NCBI GenBank assembly: GCA_002134785.1
Contig: MBQZ01000010.1
Location: 1-64,000, forward strand
From: Crenothrix sp. D3
Lineage (GTDB): Bacteria > Pseudomonadota > Gammaproteobacteria > Methylococcales > Methylomonadaceae
DNA length: 64,000 bases
Direction of reading: 5' to 3'
Shown here piece after piece: positions 1 to 8,907 of the stretch (its first letter is position 1; each line of letters starts with the position of its first letter). The notes beneath the pieces are model-generated. The model made no database searches and was not told the origin of the DNA. It was given only the letters and a program-made list of their open reading frames with translations. The translations under genes were made by a program, and so were the position numbers.

Positions 1-503
1 TGTTTGTTGAGTTTGTCCTCGGTATAAATCCCCGCTTTGCTGGCATCGGCTTTGAAAAAACTGCCATCCACCGCGACTTCTTCGCCACCCAACAGTGCCA
101 GTTCTTTGCACAGCAAGATGAAATCACGGTTAGCGGCTTTCAAAGCACTGCTATTATCTTTGCGAAAGTTGGCAATGCTTTTGTAGCAAGGACGCAAGCC
201 TTCTATCAGCCAGATCACTTCCAGATTACGCTGGGTCTCGCTTTCCAGTTTGCGACTGCTACGAATACCCTGAAGATAGCCGTATAAATACAGTTTTAAC
301 ATCGCTAGTGGATTGTAAGGTGGTTGTCCTGCTTGGGTGATACCTTGAACATAGTTAACGCCAATACTTTGAATGTCCAAGGTATTAACATAAGCATCAA
401 TCGCTCGAACACTGTTATTTTCGCTCACAAATTCTTCGACCCGCAGGGGCAGTAGCATATCTTGGTGACGATTCAGGGTCTGTTGATAACGGCGACTGGT
501 CAT
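1..503 (-). CDS. IS1182-type transposase, N-terminal part (runs off the left edge)
   Basis: An open frame on the minus strand starts at an ATG at 503 and stays open to base 1, so only about 167 N-terminal residues are inside the window. The protein begins MTSRRYQQTLNRHQDMLLP and continues with a segment including QAGQPPYNPLAMLKLYLYGY and the YLQGIRSSRKLE stretch, followed by VAVDGSFFKADASK. This is the typical N-terminal part of IS1182-family DDE transposases (family assignment from memory, not a search). It is head-to-head with the IS4 remnant that follows, which suggests that this element landed in or next to the IS4 copy. Confidence 0.8.
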   Translation of the reverse strand, partial: MTSRRYQQTLNRHQDMLLPLRVEEFVSENNSVRAIDAYVNTLDIQSIGVNYVQGITQAGQPPYNPLAMLKLYLYGYLQGIRSSRKLESETQRNLEVIWLIEGLRPCYKSIANFRKDNSSALKAANRDFILLCKELALLGGEEVAVDGSFFKADASKAGIYTEDKLNK

Positions 504-549
504 GGTGTTTTTTTATCAAGCTGTTTTATTAGTCAGGGTATTATACAGG

Positions 550-1388
550 CTTGGGGAGTGAATACTTTCACAGTCTCTAAAGCTTACGAAGTCGATCTAG
601 CGGTCGAGCTTATGGCGCACACGCAGGCGGCCGATTTGCTGATTATGGATAGAAACTACCCGTCCTATCGGATGCTGGCAGAACTCACTCAGCACCAACG
701 GGATTTTGTCATTCGCTGTTCAGCGGCTTCATTTAAAAAGGCACGGTCAATGCTAAAAGGTGAAGGAAGTGACAGCCAGATAGTGACCCTGACACCGTGT
801 GCGGAACAACGACGTGATATAAAACGCCTGAATCTCCCACTCTCATTGAGAGTTCGCTTGGTGCGGGTGCGTTTGAGTACAGGTGAATGGGAAGTCTTAG
901 TCACCAGCTTATTGGATGAAGTGCGTTATCCCAGCGCAGAATTCTTGGCACTGTACGGCAAACGCTGGGGCATTGAAACCTTCTACGGGCTGCTAAAAAC
1001 CCGCTTAGCACTGGAAAACTTTAGCGGCACAGGCGTAGAAGCCGTCAAACAAGATTTCCATGCCACCGTGTATTTATCAGGCTTAGAGTCCCTGTTAATC
1101 GAGTCCGCACAAGCCCAACTCGATGCCAAAAATACTCAACACCCACAAATCGTCAATCGAGCCGTGTCGTTCAATGCCATCAAATATCAAGTCTTAGACT
1201 TGCTATTCAGCAATGAACCTCTCGACCCCTTGATGGAAAAACTAACCACGTTGTTTCTTTCTAATCCCTGCTTAGATCGGCAATACCGCAATCCACCACG
1301 CAAAAAATCCTCTGCCCGAACGTTATTGAATTTCCAGAAACGTGAGAAAAAGTGTTTACAAATCACAATTGTAGCGACTTGCATTTGA
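550..1388 (+). pseudogene. IS4-type transposase, 5'-truncated
   Basis: The readable frame holds about 280 residues of a DDE transposase of IS4 type: LLIMDRNYPSYRML carries the middle catalytic Asp region and YGKRWGIETFYGLLKTRLAL is the Y-x2-R-x-E signature around the catalytic Glu. The N-terminal third with the first Asp is missing. The upstream end of the frame runs into the IS1182 copy, so there is no natural start codon. The final residues run to a stop at 1388 in a stretch that recurs in inverted orientation near 3.5 kb. It cannot encode an active enzyme as it stands. Confidence 0.8.
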
Positions 1389-1451
1389 AAACACCCATAC
1401 TTGCAATCAACGCACAGTCAACTCAAATTAATTGAGAATGAAAGTGTGAGC
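1373..1451. repeat. Outer inverted repeat, left copy (partner near 3453-3548)
   Basis: This stretch, beginning inside the last codons of the IS4 remnant, reappears inverted at about 3453-3548 with few mismatches (for example TTGCATTTGAAAAC and AACTCAAATTAATTG occur in both). It lies directly outside the 38-bp Tn3-type terminal repeat, so the whole 1373-3548 block is bounded by about 120 bp of inverted homology. The right copy has about 13 extra bases next to the Tn3 end. It could come from IS4 ends on both sides, or from an inversion during transposition. Confidence 0.7.
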
Positions 1452-1489
1452 GGGGTTTCGACACTAACGGGACGAAAATATACGTTAAG
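1452..1489 (+). repeat. Tn3-family terminal inverted repeat, left
   Basis: The 38 bases begin GGGGTTTCGACACTAACGG and end ATACGTTAAG. They line up with the classic Tn3 end, which starts GGGG and ends ACGTTAAG around a conserved GAAAA core. The partner is at 3415-3452. The 5 bases outside the two ends do not match each other, so no simple target duplication is left. Confidence 0.85.
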
Positions 1490-2360
1490 GAATTTCAATC
1501 TGATTTAACGACCTGAGGTTACCTTGCTCGATTTGTTCTGCCAACGTAAATGAATAATGTCCAAGCACATTAATGTGTTCATAATAATCGTTCCTCGAAA
1601 TTCGCATCAATTTCTACAGATTTACTTCGCAAATGATTCAAAGCCTCTTCTGTGTAAATAGTGTTCCACAGCACAACAGCATTCATGACTAATCCAAGTG
1701 CGTCGAGTTGATCTTCTTGACCTTCACGATACGACTTTCTAATTTCACCCCGTCTTCCATAACAAATAGCACGAGCAACGCTATGTCGTCCTTCTCCACG
1801 GTTAAGTTGGGTTAAAATTTTACGCCGATAATCTTCATCATCAATGTAGTTCAACAAGTACAACGTTTTGTTGATACGCCCTGCGTCAATAATGGCTTGT
1901 GCTAGGCTAGAGGGACGTTCACTTTTCAACAAAGAACGAATAAGTTCAGAGGCTCGAACTGTTCCAAGTTTCAACGAACCTGCAACTCTCAGCATATCTC
2001 CCAATGCTGTTCTATTCGACTTGTATTCATATTGCAACGGGCTAGTTCATTGAGTACACCGTAATCTGCTGACTTATCTGTTCGCCAAAAAATAGCGTCG
2101 CCTGCATCTGCCAATCGGAGTGAAAACTGGTAGCCAAGCAACCAAAACAAGCCAAAAACTAAATCGCTCGCACCAGCGGTATCCGTCATGATTTCTGATG
2201 GATTCAAATCAGTTTGTTGTTCAAGTAAACCTTCTAAAACAAAAATGGAATCTCGTAATGTGCTGGGAATAACGATACCATGAAAACTGGCATATTGATC
2301 TGAAACGAAGTTGTACCAAGTGATGCCTTTGTTCGACCCAAAATACTTCCTGATTAGCAA
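1485..2360 (-). pseudogene. tnpA: Tn3-family transposase TnpA, C-terminal remnant with frameshifts
   Basis: Three reading frames must be joined to read the protein. 2360-1989 gives VSDQYASFHGIVIPSTLRD; 2037-1579 gives QEDQLDALGLVMNAVVLWNT; a third short frame then gives YEHINVLGHYSF, the usual C-terminus of Tn3 transposases, with its stop inside the left terminal repeat. Full TnpA proteins are close to 1000 residues and only about the last 290 remain. The upstream part is replaced by an IS1595 copy. At least two frameshifts make the gene dead. Confidence 0.85.
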
Positions 2361-2367
2361 GATTCTT

Positions 2368-3299
2368 CAGCTTGGCGAAGCCAAGATGCAGGACGTGGTT
2401 TAATGGTAACGGCGGCACACGCAGGTGCATGGGAAGCATATCGAGATGAAATCGTCGGTTGAAGCGATAAATAAACGCGCTCAGATAGCGTGTACCGTAT
2501 TTAGCAAAGCATGATAACTACCACTCAAACTTGTTTTAAGATTACCCAATAGCGTGTTAATCCACCTAAATTCGGGTAACTCCTTCGGTTTGCACCCGCC
2601 GGCGATGATTGCTTGGTGTTGGCAGCCCGCATCGAGTACGTGCGTAAAACAGCTCAGCCCATCGGAAATAACCACACAATCTGGACTCAGGTTTTGCACA
2701 GCCCATTCGCCAATGGCTTTGCGGGTAAAACCTGAAACGGGAGCCATTTTGAGGTACATCGGATGCCCTTCGGTGTTAAGCGAAACCGCCGCCACAAAAG
2801 GAATTTTATTCTCAGAGCCGCGCCCTGCCTTGCCGCCAACACGTTCACCACCCAGATACGCATCATCCACTTGAACGTTGCCGTGTAACGTGTAAAACGT
2901 GTCACGTTCGGATATGGCTTGCATCAACTTCTGCTGAATAAGCCCAGCGGTCGGATAACTAACACCCAACTGCCGCTTCAACGCCAGAGCTGATAAGCCC
3001 GTCTTGGCTTGCCTAACCAAGTAGATTGCCAAAAACCAACGGGGCAGTGCCAAATGCGTACTGTGAAACAAAGTCCCAGCAATGAGCGATGTCTGTAACC
3101 GACAGCCCTTACATTGAAAGGTCTTATGCGTTTTGCCCTTAAGCACATAATGACCTACTTCACCGCAAGCGGGACAACAAAAACTTTGATGCCAGCGTAC
3201 ACTCTCCAGTGCAGCTTCGCATTGCTCCTCAGTGCCATATTGCTCAAGAAACGAGGGTAGCGATAAGCCCGCTTGGAATGGGATGCGATTCATTGCCAT
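2368..3299 (-). pseudogene. IS1595-family transposase, frameshifted near its C-terminus
   Basis: The frame from 3299 encodes a zinc-ribbon (FCCPACGEVGHYVLKG ... CKGC, residues about 41-82) followed by an ISXO2-like DDE domain (QVDDAYLGGERVGGKAGRGS; VVISDGLSCF). It stops early at 2481. A single-base deletion near 2506-2509 explains this: in the neighbouring frame the sequence continues as YLSAFIYRFNRRFHL, the conserved end of IS1595 transposases. The element lies inside the Tn3 remnant and replaces most of its tnpA. Its tnpA-side end shares 21 bases with 49617-49637. Confidence 0.8.
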
Positions 3300-3414
3300 G
3301 ATCTGTACTCCTCTGTAAATTCGCTACCAGTATGCACCTTCTGAATTGTGCTTTGGCAGATCGACTGTTTATAAATTATTGAATGACATCGGTTAGTCGT
3401 GGATTTTAAGATTC

Positions 3415-3452
3415 CTTAACGTATATTTTCGCCCCGTTAGTGTCGGAATCCC
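3415..3452 (-). repeat. Tn3-family terminal inverted repeat, right
   Basis: Inverse of 1452-1489: read on the minus strand it begins GGGATTCCGACACTAACGG and ends ATACGTTAAG, with a handful of mismatches to the left end. It marks the right end of the roughly 2.0-kb transposon remnant. Confidence 0.85.
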
Positions 3453-3548
3453 TTAATGTGAGTATGACCACACTTTCATTCGCAATTAATTTGAGTTGAT
3501 TGTGCGCTGATTGCAAGTATGGGGGTTTTCAAATGCAAGTCAATACAT
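3453..3548. repeat. Outer inverted repeat, right copy
   Basis: Inverted partner of 1373-1451. The bases from 3549 to 3711 hold no gene I can support. Confidence 0.7.
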
Positions 3549-3711
3549 GTAACATGCCGATTAATAAAGAGAAAAAGACCCCGAAAACGACTAAAGCAAC
3601 TACAACCGCGCACGAGAAAAATAAAAATTTGATGTGATTGTTAGTTAGTTTTTTTGTAATTTTGAAAAATAGATGCACTGCAATGAATCACATAGCAACA
3701 TTATGGTAAAT

Positions 3712-3727
3712 TGTTGCAAGTACGACA
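3712..3727 (+). promoter_or_regulatory. NifA-type upstream activator site of nifLA
   Basis: TGTTGCAAGTACGACA fits TGT-N10-ACA exactly, 115 bases upstream of the -24 element at 3842. This is the usual distance for NifA activation through DNA looping. It predicts that NifA activates its own operon. Confidence 0.65.
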
Positions 3728-3841
3728 TTATTATATTTCCTACACTTCACAAGTACGGCACTAGCGTTGTGTAACGCTGGCAATGTTCCTCATTAGCGCG
3801 TAAAAACGATAAACCGTTCATTGTAATGCCCCTGCTATTTA

Positions 3842-3856
3842 TGGCGTTATTTTTGC
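3842..3856 (+). promoter_or_regulatory. Sigma-54 promoter of nifLA
   Basis: TGGCGT-TATTT-TTGC fits the sigma-54 pattern (GG and GC separated by 10 bases). Transcription would start near 3867, which rules out the TTG at 3857 as the nifL start codon. Confidence 0.65.
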
Positions 3857-3898
3857 TTGATAAATCCTATTATGACTTGCCGCCTTTCTACTCCCATG

Positions 3899-5497
3899 AA
3901 TAAATCAGCCCTTCAGTATTTAAAAAACCATATTACTCGAAACTACTCAATGATGTCTGCGTTGAGCGAAAGCGATGCCGAGCAAGAAACGTTACGCTTG
4001 TTTGTCGAAACGGTTGAACAAGCTCCGATAGCGATCTCCATCACCGATAAAAAAGCCAAAATTCTTTATGTTAATGAGGAGTTTTGCCGTGTGACGGGTT
4101 ATGCACCTGACGATGTGTTGGGTGAAAATGAGTCGCTATTATCCGATAAAACCACGCCTAGACAGGTATATCAAACACTGTGGCATACCATCACCAGTAA
4201 AAAAAGTTGGCAGGGGCAGTTGGTGAATCGTCATAAATCAGGGCAACGCTATTTAGCGGATTTAACGATTGCGCCGATTGTAAATGCTTTAGGTGCGATT
4301 ACGCATTACATTGGTATGCACCGCGATATGACCACTACTCATGAGGCAGAAAAGAAAATCATTAATCAAAAATTATTGATTGAATCGGTGATTAATTCGT
4401 CGCCGATTGCGATGGTGGTGATTGATGATAATGACCGCGTAATTTTAGATAATCAGTTATACAAAGCCTTAGTGAGCGATTTGGACAAGAATGAACCCGC
4501 GCATTTTTTTCTGCAATTGTTGCGCGATGAAATGGAAGACACTTGGATGGATGTGCAAGACAATAATCAAGGCTTTACCAATCGAGAATTCAGAGTGGAA
4601 ACCAAAGGCGGGCATGGCGTGCGCTGGTTTTCGTGTGCTGGAAATTGGTTTGTCGAAAACGAAGTCAGTGCCGATGCTTTTTTTGCCGATACTCAGAAAA
4701 AATACCTGATTCTGACGCTGACCGATATTACTAAACAACGTCAGCATATCGAGGCATTGCATTTACAAACCCTAAAAACGCTGATGGCAGAAGATGAGCG
4801 CGTGCGTAGCATTCGAGAAACATTATTAGGCGCGATTCATCAAATTCAAATGCCGATGAATCAAATCAGTGCGGCCGAACAAATTCTGCACCACAAACGG
4901 GATGAAAAAAACACGCACCTAATTAACATTCTGCAACAGATTCAAAAATCAGGCAAAAACGCGGTAGCGACCATGCAGGAATGTATTCCCGAAATTGTTC
5001 ACAGCGCGGAAATGCCCGTTAATCTCAATCAAATTCTGCACGAAGTGTTGTTGTTAGAAGCTCAAAGCCTCATGACGCATAACATTGAGGTGCAATGGCG
5101 ACCATTAGCGAATTTACCTAACATTCTGGGTTCAGAAAATCGCTTGCGTATTTTATTTAAACAACTGATTGATAACGCTATTGCCGCGATGATTCAGGCT
5201 GACAATCCAGATAAACAGCTCAGTATTAGTACCCAAGCCGAAGCTGATTTATTGACGGTGCGTATTGCCGACAGTGGCAACGGCATTCCTGCTGATAAAC
5301 ATTCAAAAATATTTGAGCCGTTTTATACCACTAATAAAGGCAGTAATACCGCAGGTATGGGTCTGGTTATCGCTAAAGAAATTGTCAATCAACATCATGG
5401 GTTAATCGACATCGACCGTGAAGTCGAACAAGGTTGCTGCTTTCAACTTAGTTTTCCGCTGTACAAAAGTTCACGGCGGGAGGTGATTCATGTCTGA
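3899..5497 (+). CDS. nifL: NifL, PAS-domain redox/nitrogen sensor and anti-activator of NifA
   Basis: NifL binds NifA and blocks it when oxygen or fixed nitrogen is present. The first PAS domain (PIAISITDKKAKILYVNEEF ... GENESLLSDKTTP) is the FAD-binding sensor in known NifL proteins. A second PAS-like domain starts at PIAMVVIDDND. A central helical region follows (LLGAIHQIQMPMNQISAA, in the place of a kinase H-box but with the His inside LGAIHQ), and then a GHKL ATP/ADP-binding domain with DNAIAAM, DSGNGIP and GMGLVIAKE. The start is uncertain: ATG 3872, 3899 and 3950/3953 are all possible and none has a clear ribosome site. I chose 3899 because it leaves a leader of about 30 bases; family alignment begins near MSALSESDAE (3953). 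It overlaps nifA by 8 bases. Confidence 0.9.
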   Translation, partial: NKSALQYLKNHITRNYSMMSALSESDAEQETLRLFVETVEQAPIAISITDKKAKILYVNEEFCRVTGYAPDDVLGENESLLSDKTTPRQVYQTLWHTITSKKSWQGQLVNRHKSGQRYLADLTIAPIVNALGAITHYIGMHRDMTTTHEAEKKIINQKLLIESVINSSPIAMVVIDDNDRVILDNQLYKALVSDLDKNEPAHFFLQLLRDEMEDTWMDVQDNNQGFTNREFRVETKGGHGVRWFSCAGNWFVENEVSADAFFADTQKKYLILTLTDITKQRQHIEALHLQTLKTLMAEDERVRSIRETLLGAIHQIQMPMNQISAAEQILHHKRDEKNTHLINILQQIQKSGKNAVATMQECIPEIVHSAEMPVNLNQILHEVLLLEAQSLMTHNIEVQWRPLANLPNILGSENRLRILFKQLIDNAIAAMIQADNPDKQLSISTQAEADLLTVRIADSGNGIPADKHSKIFEPFYTTNKGSNTAGMGLVIAKEIVNQHHGLIDIDREVEQGCCFQLSFPLYKSSRREVIHV

Positions 5498-7031
5498 ACG
5501 CTTACAACTGATAGAAGCCGAACTCGATACCCTGTATTTGATTAGTCAGGTACTGAACAGTTCGCATGAATTACAGGCAAAACTGCAAGGTGTACTGGAA
5601 ATACTGCACAAAAAAGCGGGTATGCGATCGGGTATGATAACGCTACGCGAAATTGACGATGACAGCATGATAGTTTGTGCCGTGCATACCCATGACTCAG
5701 GCAAACCCAACCAACCAATACGCTACCATGCAGGCGAAGGCTTAATGGGTGCAATTCTCGATGCGGGTAGCACTATTGTGGTTGATAAAGTGGCTGACGA
5801 ACCGCGATTTTTAGGACGCTTAGGGCTGTATGATCCTGAATTACCGTTTATCGGCTCGCCCATTTTTTTAGAAAAAAGTGATTTAGTCGGTGTGCTAGCT
5901 GCACAACCTGACAATAATCACTTTTTAGGCGAACGTGCGCGGTTTCTGGAAATGGTCGCAAACCTTATCGCCCAAAGCGTCAAAATGCTGCGCAGTATCG
6001 AACGCAAGCAACGCGATTTGCTCAATGAACGCGACCATCTTAAACAAGCGTTAATTAAAAACTACGGCTTTGAAAATATCATCGGGCATTCATCGCCGAT
6101 GCTCAAAGTATTTGATGTCATTCGCCAAGTGGCGAAATGGAACACCACCGTGTTAATACGCGGCGAATCAGGTACAGGTAAAGAAGTGGTTGCCAACGCT
6201 ATTCACTTTAATTCAGGTTGCGCCAGTGGCCCCTTTGTAAAACTCAATTGCGCCGCGCTACCTGATACGCTGTTGGAATCGGAACTATTCGGTCATGAAA
6301 AAGGCGCGTTCAGCGGCGCGGTTGGGTTACGGAAAGGACGTTTTGAACTAGCGAATAACGGCACATTATTTCTCGATGAAATCGGCGAAATATCAGCGTC
6401 CTTTCAAGCCAAATTATTGCGAGTGTTACAAGAGGGTGAATTTGAACGCGTCGGTGGCACACAAACCTTACACGTTAATGTCCGTATTATCGCCGCCACT
6501 AATCGCAATCTCGAAGAACAAGTCACCATCGGCAATTTCCGCGAAGATTTATATTATCGACTCAATGTCATGCCCATCAATATGCCCGCATTGCGTGAAC
6601 GCAGTGAAGATATACCGAAATTAGCGGAATTTTTATTGGGCAGGATTTCCAAACAACAAGGCGACCGCCCCCTAGAAATAAAAGAAAGTGCGATTCGCTT
6701 ATTAATGAAACACAACTGGCCAGGTAATGTCCGCGAATTAGCTAATCGCTTAGAACGCGCTGCGATTATGAGTACCAACGGCATTATTGATCGAGATGTG
6801 ATGGTCAGTACGGGTTTAGAAGATGAAATCGGCAGCGGTATTAGTCAAAAACCGCCTGTGAATCGCACAGTTGATTTTAATGATGAAAACATGGATGACC
6901 GCGAACGCGTCATTGCCGCCTTAGAACAAAGCGGTTGGGTACAAGCCAAAGCCGCACGCATATTAAACATGACTCCACGGCAAATCGCCTATCGTATTCA
7001 GACCTTAGGAATCACCATGAAGCAAATTTAA
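5490..7031 (+). CDS. nifA: NifA, sigma-54-dependent activator of nif genes
   Basis: NifA is the bacterial enhancer-binding protein that opens sigma-54 promoters of the nif regulon. The 513 residues show an N-terminal GAF domain (about 20-170), the AAA+ domain (Walker [24 protein letters not shown], Walker B region [24 protein letters not shown]) and a C-terminal Fis-type helix-turn-helix ([17 protein letters not shown]-like). There is no Cys-rich interdomain linker, which fits the NifL-controlled class rather than the oxygen-sensitive alphaproteobacterial class. The sigma-54-contacting loop reads GAFSGA instead of the near-universal GAFTGA. A strong ribosome site (GGGAGGTG) precedes ATG 5490, inside the end of nifL, so translation is coupled. 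Confidence 0.97.
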   Translation: MSERLQLIEAELDTLYLISQVLNSSHELQAKLQGVLEILHKKAGMRSGMITLREIDDDSMIVCAVHTHDSGKPNQPIRYHAGEGLMGAILDAGSTIVVDKVADEPRFLGRLGLYDPELPFIGSPIFLEKSDLVGVLAAQPDNNHFLGERARFLEMVANLIAQSVKMLRSIERKQRDLLNERDHLKQALIKNYGFENIIGHSSPMLKVFDVIRQVAKWNTTVLIRGESGTGKEVVANAIHFNSGCASGPFVKLNCAALPDTLLESELFGHEKGAFSGAVGLRKGRFELANNGTLFLDEIGEISASFQAKLLRVLQEGEFERVGGTQTLHVNVRIIAATNRNLEEQVTIGNFREDLYYRLNVMPINMPALRERSEDIPKLAEFLLGRISKQQGDRPLEIKESAIRLLMKHNWPGNVRELANRLERAAIMSTNGIIDRDVMVSTGLEDEIGSGISQKPPVNRTVDFNDENMDDRERVIAALEQSGWVQAKAARILNMTPRQIAYRIQTLGITMKQI

Positions 7032-7058
7032 GCCGCGATTCGGTAAGATTCATGGTAG

Positions 7059-7094
7059 ATAAGTTAGGTACGACAATAGCCGTACCTAACTTAT
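7059..7094. terminator. Hairpin between convergent nifA and the NifZ-like gene
   Basis: ATAAGTTAGGTACG at 7059-7072 pairs perfectly with CGTACCTAACTTAT at 7081-7094 (14-bp stem, 8-base loop). Its position between two convergent genes suggests a bidirectional terminator, although the T-tracts are short. Confidence 0.65.
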
Positions 7095-7105
7095 GTTTAC
7101 CATTT

Positions 7106-7363
7106 TTATAAAATCGCTTCAACACTCAAATCTTCTACCCAGCAACCAATCGGTTCGCTTAAATTCAGATTCTCATCTTCAAAGCGTACTAAAAAAACTG
7201 CCCGTTCAGGTTGTTCTTCTATATGCCCTATGAGCGTGATAACACCGCGAGTGCCAGCGGGAGCTAAAATTTCACCTTCGCTACCGTCTGGCATAGAGCC
7301 ATCATCAATAATGTTATGGGCAGAATAGACCCTATCGCCTATTTCTAAATCAGTTACTTTCAT
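7106..7363 (-). CDS. Small NifZ-like protein
   Basis: An 85-residue protein that lines up with the N-terminal half of the NifZ encoded at 13420. The shared pattern is G-x2-V-x4-NI-x2-DG-(S/T)-x-P, then G-x-(I/L)-L-x3-G-x2-G-V, then VRFED and GCWVEDL in place of VHFLQ and GCRLEEL. NifZ takes part in P-cluster assembly on the MoFe protein. This short relative could be a helper or a regulator; its own function is unknown to me. It is transcribed divergently from iscA-nifUSV and convergently with nifA. No sigma-54 site is visible on its strand. Confidence 0.65.
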   Translation of the reverse strand: MKVTDLEIGDRVYSAHNIIDDGSMPDGSEGEILAPAGTRGVITLIGHIEEQPERAVFLVRFEDENLNLSEPIGCWVEDLSVEAIL

Positions 7364-7400
7364 TGTTCTGCTCTCCTCTCCTAAAAATCAGATGCCGTTT

Positions 7401-7416
7401 TGTAGCAAAGCCTACA
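7401..7416 (+). promoter_or_regulatory. NifA-type upstream activator site of iscA-nifUSV
   Basis: TGTAGCAAAGCCTACA fits TGT-N10-ACA, 85 bases upstream of the -24 element at 7501. Confidence 0.7.
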
Positions 7417-7500
7417 AAACGGTGTTGTGTGTTCGTACTTAAAGCCTTTTGTCGATTGCTTATCTGTCGTGAATGCCTATCAAACAAGACATTATTTAAC

Positions 7501-7515
7501 TGGCATACAGGTTGC
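7501..7515 (+). promoter_or_regulatory. Sigma-54 promoter of iscA-nifUSV
   Basis: TGGCAT-ACAGG-TTGC, with GG and GC 10 bases apart, 46 bases before the iscA start. Confidence 0.8.
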
Positions 7516-7560
7516 TATAAGTATTAACAAGAACAATGCCACTCTTCAGGAGCGTTACCA

Positions 7561-7923
7561 ATGATTACCCTAACAGACAAAGCAATCAGCGCAGTCGGTC
7601 GCTTTATTGCCAATTCAGAAATGCCCACAGCGGGTTTGCGTATCGAAGCAACCGATGGTGGTTGTTCAGGCTTGCAGTACGGTTTAAAACTGGAAGTTAC
7701 TCAAAATGACGATGACACCGTGATTGATTGCGGCACAGTCAAAGTGTTTGTTGCTGCAAGCAGTATGCCCGCACTAGACGGTATGTCGGTGGATTTTATC
7801 GACAGTATTGAAGGGTCAGGCTTTAAGTTTACCAATCCCAATGCCGTGAAAAGTTGTGCCTGTGGCACATCATTTTCAACTGAAAATAACGGCGGCGATG
7901 CTAAAACCTGTACACCGCATTAA
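7561..7923 (+). CDS. iscA: IscA/HesB-type Fe-S carrier of the nif system
   Basis: A-type scaffold or carrier that delivers Fe-S clusters to nitrogenase proteins. The 120 residues hold the three conserved cysteines of the family: one in GGCSGLQYG (residue about 38) and two in SCACGTSF (about 101-103). The N-terminus ITLTDKAISAVGRFI is the usual HesB start. The C-terminal tail after SFSTENN is longer than in housekeeping IscA and ends with an extra Cys. It is the first gene of the nif maturation operon, 24 bases before nifU, and has a ribosome site (CAGGAG) 8 bases upstream. Confidence 0.93.
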   Translation: MITLTDKAISAVGRFIANSEMPTAGLRIEATDGGCSGLQYGLKLEVTQNDDDTVIDCGTVKVFVAASSMPALDGMSVDFIDSIEGSGFKFTNPNAVKSCACGTSFSTENNGGDAKTCTPH

Positions 7924-7947
7924 ATTACGAAATCCGAGGATTAAATC

Positions 7948-8868
7948 ATGTGGGATTATTCAGATAAAGTTAAAGAACATTTTTTCAATCCAAAAAACGC
8001 AGGTGCAGTGGTTGAAGCCAATGCCACGGGTGAAGTGGGTTCGATTAGTTGCGGTGATGCGTTACGTTTAACGCTCAAAGTTGATCCAGAAACTGAAATT
8101 ATTTTGGAATCAGGTTTTCAAACCTTTGGTTGTGGTTCAGCGATTGCCTCTTCTTCGGTTTTAACCGAAATCATTAAAGGCATGACCTTGGATGAAGCCT
8201 TAAAAGTCACTAATCAAGATATAGCCGATCATTTAGAAGGCTTACCGCCTGAAAAAATGCACTGTTCAGTGATGGGGCGTGAAGCGTTACAAGCTGCCAT
8301 TGCCAATTATCGCGGCGAAGAATGGCGCGATGACCACGAAGAAGGCGCGTTAGTGTGCAAATGTTTTGCCATTGATGCCGTGATGATTGAAGAAATGGTG
8401 TGGGCAAATAAATTACGCACTGTGGAAGATGTCACCAACTTTACCAAAGCGGGCGGCGGTTGTGCAGCCTGTCATGAAGACATTGAAGCGATTTTAGAAA
8501 AAGTATTAGCCGAAAAAGGCGAGAAATTTGACCCTAGTATTTGCTCAAAACCCGAAGACAAGCAAAAACCAGCAGCTCCCGAAAAAATTGCCGCTGTGAA
8601 AACACCGTTGACCAATTTACAACGCATTAAAAAAATTGAAGAAGTTTTAGAGTCGTTACGCCCTGCATTAATGGCGGACGGCGGTGATGTGGAATTGGTG
8701 GAAGTTATTGGTAATACCGCTTATGTGAATATGACTGGTGCGTGCAATGGTTGCCAGATGGCCGCAATGACGATTGCGGGCATTCAACAACGTTTGATGG
8801 AAGTCATGGGCGAGTTTATTAAAGTCGTGCCTGCCTCTGAAATGTCGAAATTAGTCAATATCGCGTGA
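7948..8868 (+). CDS. nifU: NifU, Fe-S cluster scaffold for nitrogenase
   Basis: NifU assembles [2Fe-2S] and [4Fe-4S] clusters using sulfur from NifS. All three domains of full-length NifU are present in 306 residues: the IscU-like domain (Cys35 in [34 protein letters not shown]), the central permanent [2Fe-2S] domain (LVCKCFAID and [13 protein letters not shown]), and the C-terminal Nfu domain ([13 protein letters not shown] and GACNGCQMA). The gene has an AGGA ribosome site and is followed by a 169-base gap to nifS that holds a nifU-like scrap and a CRISPR-like repeat, an unusual insertion between nifU and nifS. Confidence 0.97.
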   Translation: MWDYSDKVKEHFFNPKNAGAVVEANATGEVGSISCGDALRLTLKVDPETEIILESGFQTFGCGSAIASSSVLTEIIKGMTLDEALKVTNQDIADHLEGLPPEKMHCSVMGREALQAAIANYRGEEWRDDHEEGALVCKCFAIDAVMIEEMVWANKLRTVEDVTNFTKAGGGCAACHEDIEAILEKVLAEKGEKFDPSICSKPEDKQKPAAPEKIAAVKTPLTNLQRIKKIEEVLESLRPALMADGGDVELVEVIGNTAYVNMTGACNGCQMAAMTIAGIQQRLMEVMGEFIKVVPASEMSKLVNIA

Positions 8869-8875
8869 GACAGTA

Positions 8876-8902
8876 AACATGACTGGGGCGTGTAACGGGT
8901 GC
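8876..8902 (+). other. Nine-codon echo of nifU behind the nifU stop
   Basis: The 27 bases read N-M-T-G-A-C-N-G-C, identical in protein to codons at 8728-8754 of nifU (the Nfu CxxC motif). They differ from it at five bases, all at third codon positions and all silent. In the same frame the reading continues S-I-F and stops at a TAA that belongs to the CRISPR-like repeat. It may be a scrap of a second nifU or nfu gene, or a spacer taken from a related nifU. Confidence 0.75.
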
Positions 8903-8907
8903 AGTAT

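Noticed and set aside
3533-3637. A 34-codon lysine/threonine-rich frame downstream of the transposon remnant.
   Set aside because: No ribosome site, no recognisable similarity, begins inside the repeat. Probably chance.
3857-3898. TTG 3857 as the nifL start.
   Set aside because: It overlaps the -12 element of the sigma-54 promoter, so it would lie upstream of the transcription start.
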